From an uncultured Kiritimatiellota bacterium (lineage in GTDB: Bacteria > Verrucomicrobiota > Kiritimatiellia > RFP12 > UBA1067): a DNA stretch of 44,320 nucleotides. The stretch is taken from NCBI GenBank assembly GCA_934667425.1, contig CAKULV010000030.1, positions 1-44,320 of the forward strand. Reading direction: 5' to 3'. The stretch's first letter is position 1. Each line of letters begins with the position of its first letter. The position numbers and the translations under genes were made by a program. Below the pieces are notes generated by a model, which searched no databases, was not told where the DNA came from, and saw only the letters and a list, made by a program, of their open reading frames with translations. This document shows positions 8,080-16,430 of this stretch, piece by piece.

Positions 8080-8784
8080 TTACGGCAGCAGGCGCTTCGT
8101 CGTCCCCTTGAGGTACGCCTTGCACATCTTGAAGCCTTCGGCGTAGTCTGCGCCGCACTGGTAGCCGCGGTAGCGGGAACAGGTGCGTACCATGTCGGCA
8201 AAGTCGATGTGGTCATGCTCGCGCATCCAGTCGAGCTGGGAATGGTGGCATTCGAGCATCTTGATCTTCAGGTCTATCTCGCCTGAAATGTCCACGAATT
8301 CGTCCGGCACGAAATTGACGCCGGCCAGAGTATCCATGTAGTAGATCGGAACGAGCTTGGCGGCCTTTTGCGTCTTGGACGGCCAGTTGGGGAGCGTCGC
8401 AGTGAACGATGCGTCAAACACAAGCTTCGCCGTAGCCGTGTGGTCCGGCATGTAGTCGTCGGGATTGTGCGTGATTATGAAATCCGGCTGCGCATACTGT
8501 ATTACCTCCACAACCTTGTTGCGGCTCTCGGCGTTGTCGGAATAGATGTCAAGATCGTCGAACACGCCATCAAGGACTTCAATGCCTGCCAGCTTCCCCG
8601 CTTCACGCGCCTCCTGCGCGCGCATCGGGATGAGTTCCTTCGGCTTGATCACTACATGCCCCAGCGACCCGTTGCAAAGATGCGCGACGACCACCCTGTC
8701 GCCACGCTTCACGCATTTCGCCAGGGTACCGGCACACGCGATCTCAACATCGTCGGGATGGCATCCTATGGCCAATACATTCAT
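8080..8784 (-). CDS. PIG-L family N-deacetylase
   Basis: 234 residues. The zinc-binding signature HPDDVE is at residues 9-14 and a second HNPDDYMPDHTAT segment supplies the distal His. PIG-L/LmbE enzymes remove N-acyl groups from GlcNAc-type sugars or conjugates. The start at 8784 was chosen because of a near-perfect AAAGGAGGT site just upstream; an in-frame ATG at 8871 lies within the leader and lacks one. The probable promoter is at 8899-8907, overlapping the stop of the glycosidase-like gene upstream. The substrate is unknown, though the neighbourhood suggests an amino-sugar product. Confidence 0.88.
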   Translation of the reverse strand: MNVLAIGCHPDDVEIACAGTLAKCVKRGDRVVVAHLCNGSLGHVVIKPKELIPMRAQEAREAGKLAGIEVLDGVFDDLDIYSDNAESRNKVVEVIQYAQPDFIITHNPDDYMPDHTATAKLVFDASFTATLPNWPSKTQKAAKLVPIYYMDTLAGVNFVPDEFVDISGEIDLKIKMLECHHSQLDWMREHDHIDFADMVRTCSRYRGYQCGADYAEGFKMCKAYLKGTTKRLLP

Positions 8785-8898
8785 CGAACAACCTCCTTTT
8801 GATTTGATTAAACCGCCAACCCCAGACATGTTCGCCGTTGCCATCGACCCCAAATTCAACGGATGCGCCATCCAAGGCTACTGGTAAAATTAACGCGA

Positions 8899-8907
8899 AT
8901 TATAGCA
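8899..8907 (-). promoter_or_regulatory. Extended -10 promoter of the PIG-L/guaB unit
   Basis: TGC TATAAT, whose TAA is also the stop codon of the upstream gene (GTG CTA TAA T). It matches the left-edge ATPase promoter at 20 of 22 positions (CGGGGATnTGCTATAATnCGCG). It leaves a leader of about 108 nt before the PIG-L start. Confidence 0.5.
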
Positions 8908-10789
8908 CATCCCCGACCGCAAGCGCAACATGGCCCCTGTTTTTCTGCACCTTCCCGACGAACCCGTAGCCGAGGGGGGCCAGGTCGAAGGCGAAGGCGG
9001 CCCCGTCTGCGAGCCGCACCTCCCCACGGGCGGGCTGGCGAGTCCTGTTGACGACCAAGGCCTTCACCTCTCCGGAGTCCGTCCGCCACGTGCGCACGAC
9101 GACCTCCTTTGGAGCGGATGAGACCGCCGGCCCAGGATCGGAGAGAATCAGGCCGGCATTCGACTTGACCTCGGCGGCAACGTCGCAGACGTTCCCCCAG
9201 TTCGCGGCGAACTCGCGTCCGCGCTCCGTCGTCGGGTCGGCGGACAGGCAGAAGTCGAAAAGCCCGTTCGCCCCGGCCGCTATCCCCTGATAGGTCATGC
9301 ACGCGAGCTCCTCCTTCGTCGGGAACCGGAACTCCGGGTTCGTCTCCTCCTTCCGGTACCACTTCCAGTTGAACGTCTGCGGCACCTGCCACTGCGGCAA
9401 CGTGCCGAAGCTCGCGGCGCGGGCCTCCAGCGGCCAGTCGGAGGCAAGCCCGATGTCGTTTCGGCGGTTGCCGATCGGGTACGGGTCCAGCCCGATCACG
9501 TCGCACGTCCCGAGGAACGGGCGCACAAGGTATGGCTTGTCCGTCACTCCCCATACGGGATGGTCGGGGTCAAGCGCGTGCAGCCGCCTGCGCATGTCGC
9601 GCAGGCCGGGCACGGCATCCGCCGGCGCCTCGTCGTTTACGTACCAGGCGAGGATGGCCGGATGCCCCTTCACGGCGTTGACGATCTGATCCAGCTCGGC
9701 CTCCTTTCGCTGGAGATTGTAGCAGAGCAGCCGTCCGGCTGCGGCGATGGCGTCGAGCTGCGCGAGCGTCGGGAGCTGGTAGGCGATGATGCTGTTGAAT
9801 GGACTGTTCGTGATCATCTCAAGGGACGCGGGAGCAAGTGTTGCGTATATGCCGATCGGGAAGAACCGTTTCCCGTCGAGCAACACGCGCCCCGCATCGT
9901 CAAGGTCTACGCGCCGTCTCGGACGCGGCGCCCGCGTGAAGGACAGGGATGCCGCGCCCAAAAGCCCGCCGGACCTCTTTCGGACCTCAAGCGCGACGGG
10001 GTGGGAGCCCTCGGCCAAATCAGCCACGCGCAGGGTGACGTTTGCCGTCTCCGCGTCAAAGGCGTCCGCCGTGCGCTCCGCGCCGCATCCGGACGCATCC
10101 GTGTAGACAAAAACGGCGTCCAGCGTCTCAAGCGGATTCTTGACGCAGTTGATGTGCAGTATGGCGTGGAAGCGGACCTCCCCTTCCTCCGCCCAGTCCC
10201 GGTACGCGGAAGAGACCAGCCACTCGACCGGGCTGGATCCGATAAGCTCGACCTCCAGGTCGTCTACCTTGAAGCGTCCCGTGATCGGTTCCGACGGCTG
10301 CGTGAACCGGAACTGTCCGATCCTGGCCTGCCCCTGCAGGGGAGGCGTAGAGCCTTCGAAGCGGACCCATCCGTCGTTGCCGACGCCGTTTTCCGCGACC
10401 GGGAAGCCCTCCGCACCGGATATCCATCTGCCGTCTTCGTCATACCAGTCGATGGTCATCCTGGGTTTGGCCGGCTTATCGCCCAGCATCAGGCTCTCGC
10501 TCTTGACCCAACCTCCGAAGCGGTACTTGCCGCCGCCTTCCACCATGAACCTCTGCGTCGCATACGAATCCCCGGAGGAGGCCGAGCGCGCCCATACCAG
10601 GCACTTGGAGCCGTTCCGCCCTCCCCTCTCGTCAATTGACCAAGCGTCGCTGCCGAGCTTCCACCCGAAGTCACCGCGCTCGAAGTCGAGGTTTGCCGGA
10701 CGTTCCGGATATTGGGGGCCGCTCGCCGCATCGCCACCCATCGACGCGGCAAGCGCGATGGCGAGCGGAATCATCTTAAGGGTTCTCAT
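8900..10789 (-). CDS. Secreted glycoside-hydrolase-like TIM-barrel protein with N-terminal carbohydrate-binding-like domain
   Basis: 629 residues from MRTLKMIPLAIALAAS, a signal peptide, after a GGAAGGAAA site. A beta-sandwich resembling a CBM4/9-type module fills roughly residues 25-180 (LDFERGDFGWKLG...VDDLEVELIG). A TIM-barrel-like region follows from about 300 (GKRFFPIGIYA, HPAILAWYVNDEAP, DVIGLDPYPIGN, QVPQTFNWKWY), then a short C-terminal beta domain. The Glu of VNDEAP is a candidate acid/base, by analogy with clan GH-A. The protein is paralogous to the one at 36698. I cannot assign a GH family. It lies 56 nt after the large beta-protein gene and is probably co-transcribed. About 65 bp of its 3' end recurs at 25803-25864. 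Confidence 0.75.
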   Translation of the reverse strand: MRTLKMIPLAIALAASMGGDAASGPQYPERPANLDFERGDFGWKLGSDAWSIDERGGRNGSKCLVWARSASSGDSYATQRFMVEGGGKYRFGGWVKSESLMLGDKPAKPRMTIDWYDEDGRWISGAEGFPVAENGVGNDGWVRFEGSTPPLQGQARIGQFRFTQPSEPITGRFKVDDLEVELIGSSPVEWLVSSAYRDWAEEGEVRFHAILHINCVKNPLETLDAVFVYTDASGCGAERTADAFDAETANVTLRVADLAEGSHPVALEVRKRSGGLLGAASLSFTRAPRPRRRVDLDDAGRVLLDGKRFFPIGIYATLAPASLEMITNSPFNSIIAYQLPTLAQLDAIAAAGRLLCYNLQRKEAELDQIVNAVKGHPAILAWYVNDEAPADAVPGLRDMRRRLHALDPDHPVWGVTDKPYLVRPFLGTCDVIGLDPYPIGNRRNDIGLASDWPLEARAASFGTLPQWQVPQTFNWKWYRKEETNPEFRFPTKEELACMTYQGIAAGANGLFDFCLSADPTTERGREFAANWGNVCDVAAEVKSNAGLILSDPGPAVSSAPKEVVVRTWRTDSGEVKALVVNRTRQPARGEVRLADGAAFAFDLAPLGYGFVGKVQKNRGHVALAVGDVL

Positions 10790-10845
10790 CGTATTTCCTT
10801 CCGTGCTTTTCTGTCGTGTACACCCTATGCGGGACGAACGCAATA

Positions 10846-13800
10846 TCACCTGACGACCAGGACGGTGCCATGGTGCCTGTCCAACCTGAGGCGCTTGCCG
10901 CTGAGGCGAAGCCGCCAATTCGCGTCCATGCCGACAAGTTCAGGAAGTTCGCCCGTGAACCCGCCATTCAGCGTGAAAAGCGTGAGTGACCTCCGGTTGG
11001 CCAACATCCCCGGATTGGCAACCGTGAGGGTTGCCCCCTCAGGGAAGGCCAATGAACTCTCGAATGTATACCCTGGCGTCTCCGAGATGTCCACGCTCCA
11101 GTCTGCCGGCCAGTTTGCCGACCCGGCGTTGAGGACAAGCCCGGCCCCCTTCAGCGTCATGGAGCCTATCGAGACCGCATGGCCGGAGAGGTCGAGATTG
11201 CCGCCCGCGAGCACGAGCGCGTTGCCGTCCGGGATCGCTCCGTCGCACCCTGCGGCGAGCGTCCCCTCCTTTACGACGGTCGCCCCCGCGTACGAGTTTG
11301 TTGCGTCGAGGGTGAGCGTGGCGCCCCCTACCTTCGTGAGACCTCCGCCGACAAGGTCCGTCAGCTCGACCTTCTCCAGGTGGCTGTGGCTTCTCTCGCA
11401 GGCGTAACGCACCGAGACATCCGGCTCTGCGGCATATCCCCAGCCCGGGCAAGTGACGATCACGTTCGTCACGCTGCGCGTTTCGGGATCGAACTGCGCA
11501 AGTGCCGTCGCGCCGTCGCCGCCGCCGCCGCTGACGAGCAGCCCGGGCGCGCCTACGGGTGACATGAAGCCGCTGGCGCTCTTCTTGAGGACGATGGACT
11601 TTACGCCCTTGCCCGTCGGCTTGACTATCGGAAAGCAGACAGTAATGTCACTTCCGTCATTGGCGTCAAACTCGATGCCCTTCTCGAAGACGGTAATCCG
11701 TCCAGAATGGCGCCCCTCTTCCTCAAGCCCCAGACTGAGTCTTCTTCTCTTGATCGCCCGGATGCGGCCTCCGTTGACGTTGAAGAACACCTCGCTCCTA
11801 ATGGATTCGAAATAGTTGAAGATCGAGTCGGAGAACTCAAGCAGTCCGCCGTTGTTCAGCGTGAAACACGTCCGGGACCCCTCTGTGAGTCCATAGCGGC
11901 CGTTCACGTCCACGAGGGAGATGCTGGACGACGGCCCGTCTGCGACAAGTTCCGCGTAGCCGAACCTGTACCCGTTTGCGGGCACCTGGAGCGTCATGTT
12001 GGTGATCATGCACGGGCCTCCGGCCACGTAGAGATGGGAGCGTCCGCCGTCTAAGGACGACGCGTTCACCCCGTTGCCGCACCCCATGGCGAAGAGATTG
12101 CCCGCTCCGTTCGGCTCGAAGCGCGACGTTCCGCCGTATTGCATGAAGAACGCGTCAAGCATCGACTGGTTTGCCGCCCAGTAGGCCGTCCCGACCGACG
12201 TGTAGCTTCCCCCGAAGAGGTTCCACTCCCCACTGCCCATGTAAGCGATTAAGGGCCTGGCCGTGATTCCCTGATCCGTCCCGAGGCGGTTGACAACCCT
12301 GCCGCCGCGCTGATAGACGGCCGCGCCGTCGCCGTAGGCGGTGGAGGCCACGCAGATCTGCGCCGTCACGACCGTAGACTCGCCCGATATCTCTACGATG
12401 CCGCGTCCGGCGGTCTGGTAGCCGCCGACCGCGAAATTCAGCGTCTTGACGTCGGCGGCGGTCGCCGGCGAGACGTTCACGAGCGTAGAGTCTTTGATTA
12501 CAAGCCTGCCGACCAGCTCCCTCTTCTCGGCCGACGTGATGCCCGGGGACTTTGCCCAGCGACCGCCAACGGATATCACATCCTCCGAACCGGCAAGCCT
12601 TGCGGTCGTGCGGTCGAAGATGACGGTGCCGGCATTGCCCTGTCCGGCCATGTCCGCCGTCACGAGACCCGTACCGAGCGTAACGTCCGCGTCCATGAAC
12701 TCCAGTGTGCCGCTGCGGGCGGCGAAGTTCATCTCCTTCGGCGATGAACCCGTCAACGTCAGCCTGTTCGTCCCGGATGCGCCGATCCCGAACGTCGGGC
12801 CGACGACTGACGCTTCCGACAAGGCGATCGTGTGGTCGCCCGACTTCGTCGTGTCCACCGAAACGACCGCCCCCTGCTCAAAGCGCCCGTTGTTGGCCAG
12901 GGAGAGGATGTCGGTGTCAGACCAGGCCGTCGAGCCGTCCGGTGCGGCGACGGGGACGATGACGTCACCGCCGGTCGCCTCTACCTTGCCGTAATTCGGG
13001 ATGGAGCCGGGAAGCATCGCGTAGATCGCCCCGCCACGCGAGCCGTCGAGGATCGTCTTGCCGGTATAGGAGCACGCGCCGGACAGGACGTACCTGAATG
13101 GGCCGTCGTACGTGACATCGACATCGCCGGCGGGCGTGTTCTCGCAAACCAGGGTTCCATTGTCGTCAAACGCCGTGGGTGCGCAGCCGTTGATAGACAC
13201 GTTCGCCGGCACGGCGTCGGATGAGGTCATCCCCGCGATGGAGACTTGCGTTTGGGGATCGTCCGTGTAGATGCGGAGCGTCGCGCCGCCCGCAATGGTT
13301 AGGGACGAAAGCGTGACGTCCGCCCTCCCGGTGACGTGCAGGCGTCCGCAGCCAGACTTCACGTCCACGGGCAGGGTCCTGACCACAGTCCCGGCGGCAT
13401 CGCCAACGACCCGAACGGTCGCGTCGCCCGCAAGCTCCACGGCAGACGCGAGCGCCCCCGACCCGTGCAGCTCAAGCTCCTGTCCGGCGGATACGGAAGT
13501 CCCGCCCGCATGGCCGTTTGCGCCCGTCAAGCCCAGCTTCCCCGCAAGCACCTGCACCTTGAGGTTGCTGCCGTCCGCCGCGATCGGCCCGTTGAATACG
13601 ATGCGATGGCCTGATGAGCTGGATACCTGGAGGACGGTCGTCCCGGATGTGTCCTCGCACAGCACGTCCGAATCGAAGAAAAGGTCGCCCGTCCCGGCGT
13701 TGTCCAGAATGATGCCGCTCTTGCTGGCGCAGCGGATTCCGCGAGTCGTCGTCTCCCCCGTTCCCACGTAGCGCAGCTTGCCAGATCCTGAGCACAGGAA

Positions 13801-14982
13801 GCGGGAGGCTTTCCCCAGCGGCCCCGCCGCTCCGGCAACCCCCATCGTGGCCGTCTCCCAAATGCCGTTCTGGAGATCCGGCTCCCCGGTGAATGCGTTC
13901 CTCGCATTTGTGAGCCGAACAGTCCCGGACGACTGCTTGACAGGCGCGAGTCCGTGGGCTGGCGTTGCGCCTTCCGCCACATCGCACGTAACTTCCGCAT
14001 CCACATGGAGATGCGCGTCATCTTCGACGAACACCCGATCCATTTTCCCGGCATACGAGAAGAACTTAAGGCAGCGTCCGTCCTCCCCCTCGATCTGCAG
14101 CCTGTTGCCATTCTTGACCCACACTGCGGTATCGCCTCCCGCCGCGAACCTAAGGCCCCCGGGGAATTTGGCGCAGTCCTGATACCTCGGGTCTTCAGGG
14201 GTACACAGCTGTATCCTCTGGAGAGACCTGTCCGGGCGGTCCACCACAAGTGACTTCAGGAACGGGGCCCAGGGCGACGAAAAGATGACCTTGCCCTCTC
14301 CCGTCTGGCGGGACTCGATGAACACCCCGGAACACTGCCCTCCGCCGAAGTTGTAGTTGAACCTTACATCGCCCCTGCCGGCAAGGATGCAGGTCGTGCC
14401 GCCACTCCCGGCATACCCGCCGTCCGGATCGTTGTAGACAAGCCCCCAGACGTAGTTGACCTTGACCTCCGTAGGCGAGTCGTTCCAGAGCGTGAAGTTC
14501 CCGTTCTCCTGCACGGCATACGTGCCGATGGCCAATCCCCCGTTCAGGATCGGAGCCAAGGGGACATCCTCCTCGACCTTCAGGACGGACCCCTGGATCA
14601 TCTGCAGCGGACCGCTGCTGAACCTGAATTGGGGAAGCGCCGCGCCACGGAATGTGATGTTGCTGATCGCCACCATGCCAGTCAGGTAGACGTTCGTCAC
14701 AGCAGTGGGCGTGTCGAATATCGCCTGGTCTGACTTGTGCCCCATGTTCCCGTACTCAGCCACATGTGACTCGTTCGTGAAAACGCCCGGGACAACCCTC
14801 CCCTCCCACTCGGGATGGCTTTCGATCCCCTCGATGCTCCAGTTGGCGGGATCGTTCCAATTTCGGCTGGAGATGCCGACCCAATGGGCGACCACCGGCT
14901 CAGAGCGGTAGACGTTTTCGGCTGAGACGCCCAACCCCGTAACGGCGGCCGCGATGGCGACCGCCATCCTAAACCGCTTCAT
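10846..14982 (-). CDS. Giant secreted autotransporter-associated beta-strand-repeat protein with out-of-frame A10 start
   Basis: About 1380 residues. Glycine-rich beta-strand repeats dominate, including a clear autotransporter-associated repeat (LTKVGGATLTLDATNSYAGA then VVKEGTLAAG). The protein ends GTVLVVR. The in-frame ATG at 14982 has no ribosome site. The better start is the ATG at 15008-15010 behind AAAGGCAGG, but the A10 tract after it (14998-15007) shifts that reading by one base to a stop after 13 codons. With nine A residues the frames join to give MKKKCIYVHMKRFRMAVAIA, a good signal peptide. This suggests phase variation, slippage or a homopolymer error. Likely surface-located or secreted; ligand unknown. 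Confidence 0.75.
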   Translation of the reverse strand: MKRFRMAVAIAAAVTGLGVSAENVYRSEPVVAHWVGISSRNWNDPANWSIEGIESHPEWEGRVVPGVFTNESHVAEYGNMGHKSDQAIFDTPTAVTNVYLTGMVAISNITFRGAALPQFRFSSGPLQMIQGSVLKVEEDVPLAPILNGGLAIGTYAVQENGNFTLWNDSPTEVKVNYVWGLVYNDPDGGYAGSGGTTCILAGRGDVRFNYNFGGGQCSGVFIESRQTGEGKVIFSSPWAPFLKSLVVDRPDRSLQRIQLCTPEDPRYQDCAKFPGGLRFAAGGDTAVWVKNGNRLQIEGEDGRCLKFFSYAGKMDRVFVEDDAHLHVDAEVTCDVAEGATPAHGLAPVKQSSGTVRLTNARNAFTGEPDLQNGIWETATMGVAGAAGPLGKASRFLCSGSGKLRYVGTGETTTRGIRCASKSGIILDNAGTGDLFFDSDVLCEDTSGTTVLQVSSSSGHRIVFNGPIAADGSNLKVQVLAGKLGLTGANGHAGGTSVSAGQELELHGSGALASAVELAGDATVRVVGDAAGTVVRTLPVDVKSGCGRLHVTGRADVTLSSLTIAGGATLRIYTDDPQTQVSIAGMTSSDAVPANVSINGCAPTAFDDNGTLVCENTPAGDVDVTYDGPFRYVLSGACSYTGKTILDGSRGGAIYAMLPGSIPNYGKVEATGGDVIVPVAAPDGSTAWSDTDILSLANNGRFEQGAVVSVDTTKSGDHTIALSEASVVGPTFGIGASGTNRLTLTGSSPKEMNFAARSGTLEFMDADVTLGTGLVTADMAGQGNAGTVIFDRTTARLAGSEDVISVGGRWAKSPGITSAEKRELVGRLVIKDSTLVNVSPATAADVKTLNFAVGGYQTAGRGIVEISGESTVVTAQICVASTAYGDGAAVYQRGGRVVNRLGTDQGITARPLIAYMGSGEWNLFGGSYTSVGTAYWAANQSMLDAFFMQYGGTSRFEPNGAGNLFAMGCGNGVNASSLDGGRSHLYVAGGPCMITNMTLQVPANGYRFGYAELVADGPSSSISLVDVNGRYGLTEGSRTCFTLNNGGLLEFSDSIFNYFESIRSEVFFNVNGGRIRAIKRRRLSLGLEEEGRHSGRITVFEKGIEFDANDGSDITVCFPIVKPTGKGVKSIVLKKSASGFMSPVGAPGLLVSGGGGDGATALAQFDPETRSVTNVIVTCPGWGYAAEPDVSVRYACERSHSHLEKVELTDLVGGGLTKVGGATLTLDATNSYAGATVVKEGTLAAGCDGAIPDGNALVLAGGNLDLSGHAVSIGSMTLKGAGLVLNAGSANWPADWSVDISETPGYTFESSLAFPEGATLTVANPGMLANRRSLTLFTLNGGFTGELPELVGMDANWRLRLSGKRLRLDRHHGTVLVVR

Positions 14983-14997
14983 ATGCACGTAGATGCA

Positions 14998-15007
14998 TTT
15001 TTTTTTT
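14998..15007 (-). repeat. A10 tract directly after the start codon of the giant beta-protein
   Basis: Ten A residues follow the ATG at 15008-15010 on the coding strand. Nine or twelve would put the ATG in frame with the 1380-residue reading frame. Confidence 0.85.
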
Positions 15008-15064
15008 CATGGTTTACCTGCCTTTCAGTTTGAGTTGCCCTGACTTGCCTTTGACATGCCGAAG

Positions 15065-15094
15065 ACCATACCATAAGTGTTTTTTTTTTGTCAA
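15065..15094 (-). promoter_or_regulatory. Promoter of the giant beta-protein gene with A10 in its spacer
   Basis: TTGACA (15089-15094), an 18-nt spacer that begins with the rest of an A10 tract (15080-15089), then TATGGT (15065-15070) preceded by TGG. The -35 box contains the TGA stop of the upstream GH20-like gene. Changes in tract length would alter the spacer. Confidence 0.5.
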
Positions 15095-16077
15095 GCATAT
15101 CCGCGCATTTCACCGTCTTTCGCCAATCCCGCACAGCATTGTGCGCCTTGCGCGAGATCCAGCGCCTCCATCAGCTTGCCCAGGTTTTTCTCCTGCGTGC
15201 TGGCCCACGGCGCGATCATGAACCCCTTGAGGCGCGACGGCGACAGCACGCGGCGGCAGTAGTCGACCGTAAGTGGATAGTTTACCAGGTTCCGTTCCGT
15301 GCCGTAGTAGCTCGGCACCCAGTTTGTCGCGCACGGCACCTGCTCGTAGCCGAGCCGGTCCAATTCCCCGTACGCCAGCAATCGCACCTTCTCGTACCCT
15401 CGCTCAAACGGCCCGTCTTCCGAGAACGTACGCCCGTAGTACCAGTTGGACTGCAGCACGCTCCTCGGAACGCGCCTCGCGAACTCCTCCGGCTTGTGCC
15501 AGAACGCATCGGCCCACATCCACGGACGCGCCCCCGTCTCGCCGATCCTGTCGAGAAGCCACTGCAGGTCATGCCACCACAACTCGCCCTGGCGGGCCGC
15601 CGCATAAAGCCGATTCGGCTGTTCGCCGATCGCCTCCTCGTCGAAACCGATGTGGAAAAAGCGGAACTTGCCGAAGACTGACGCCACGTCCCGAATCACG
15701 TCCGCGCAGACGCGGTAGTACGCCGGAGTCGACAGCATCCGCGCGTATTCGCCGAGCCAGTGGTCGTGGCACGCCGAGAAGTTCAGCTTGGGGATCGGCT
15801 CAAGGCCCATCTTCCGAAGCCGCCCCACCTCGCCCTCCATCTTCTCGGGGGACCACGACCCTCTGATCGCAAGCTCCGGGTGGCTTGGATAGGAGAGCGC
15901 CTCGCCGATGTCAAGGACGACCATGTTCATGCCGATCCCGGCCATCCGCTCCGTGACCGCGCGATAGACGGGCTCGTCAAATTGGAGGCTGTCCGGATTG
16001 TCCTCCGGGCGGTCGCTCCACATCCGGGTCCCCAGATGAAGCAGCAGACTTCGAATAGGTACGCTTTTATTTCCCAT
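15091..16077 (-). CDS. GH20-like TIM-barrel protein
   Basis: 328 residues from MGNKSVPIRSLLLHLG after a GGAGG site. There is no signal peptide, so it is probably cytosolic. FHIGFDEEAIGE resembles the catalytic Asp-Glu region of GH20 beta-hexosaminidases (H.GgDE). Upstream strands carry MNMVVLDIGE and LEPIPKLNFSA, and aromatic residues such as WMWADAFWHKPEEF follow, as expected for the sugar-binding face of a (beta/alpha)8 barrel. It is shorter than most full GH20 enzymes and lacks their N-terminal domain. It is the first gene after promoter copy A, so it is likely part of the proposed regulon. The giant beta-protein lies downstream with its own promoter. The substrate is not known. Confidence 0.65.
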   Translation of the reverse strand: MGNKSVPIRSLLLHLGTRMWSDRPEDNPDSLQFDEPVYRAVTERMAGIGMNMVVLDIGEALSYPSHPELAIRGSWSPEKMEGEVGRLRKMGLEPIPKLNFSACHDHWLGEYARMLSTPAYYRVCADVIRDVASVFGKFRFFHIGFDEEAIGEQPNRLYAAARQGELWWHDLQWLLDRIGETGARPWMWADAFWHKPEEFARRVPRSVLQSNWYYGRTFSEDGPFERGYEKVRLLAYGELDRLGYEQVPCATNWVPSYYGTERNLVNYPLTVDYCRRVLSPSRLKGFMIAPWASTQEKNLGKLMEALDLAQGAQCCAGLAKDGEMRGYA

Positions 16078-16225
16078 ATTCAGCCTCCAAGCAATATCAT
16101 GTGGGGCAACTGCAATAACCAAGCCGCTACCGAAACGGCGGCAAGCGAAACCGCCAGCTGTGAACAAGACGCGCAATTGAACCTATGGTTGCACCCGAAC
16201 ATGAAATGCCTTTTTGTCTTTGAAA

Positions 16226-16430
16226 CCTGACATCTTCCCTTCGCCGCACAGTATAAACAAAAGGCATCCGGCAAATCAAGCCGAACACCTATCTTATCAA
16301 CCATGATTTTATCACACATCCACTAATCATGTCTCGGCGAAGGCATTTTTAAGTTACAACCGCATTAGGTTTGGCGGCACCACACCCTTCTTCGATGTCA
16401 TACCGCAATGTTAACTTTCAACGACAACCG
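16226..16430 (-). repeat. Intergenic repeat copy A (promoter element plus ATPase 3' flank)
   Basis: Almost identical to 33246-33449, and its first 100 bp also to 42786-42888. It lies between the ATPase gene and the GH20-like gene. The shared promoter is at 16250-16279. The gap 16078-16430 holds this repeat plus about 150 bp of leader with no other recognised feature. Confidence 0.85.
16250..16279 (-). promoter_or_regulatory. Promoter in repeat copy A
   Basis: TTGATT (16274-16279), 18-nt spacer, TATACT (16250-16255), reading toward the GH20-like gene. Boxes and spacing are conserved in copies B and C although the bases between differ. Confidence 0.55.

Noticed and set aside
14980..14988. GTG (14988) or ATG (14982) as the true start of the giant beta-protein
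   Set aside because: Neither has a ribosome site, whereas the ATG at 15010 does. 14982 is kept as the coordinate only because it is in frame.
16226..16430. The A/B repeat as an insertion sequence or terminal repeat of a transposon
   Set aside because: There is no transposase, no inverted ends were seen, and copy C lacks the ATPase-linked part. Promoter conservation explains the shared core better.
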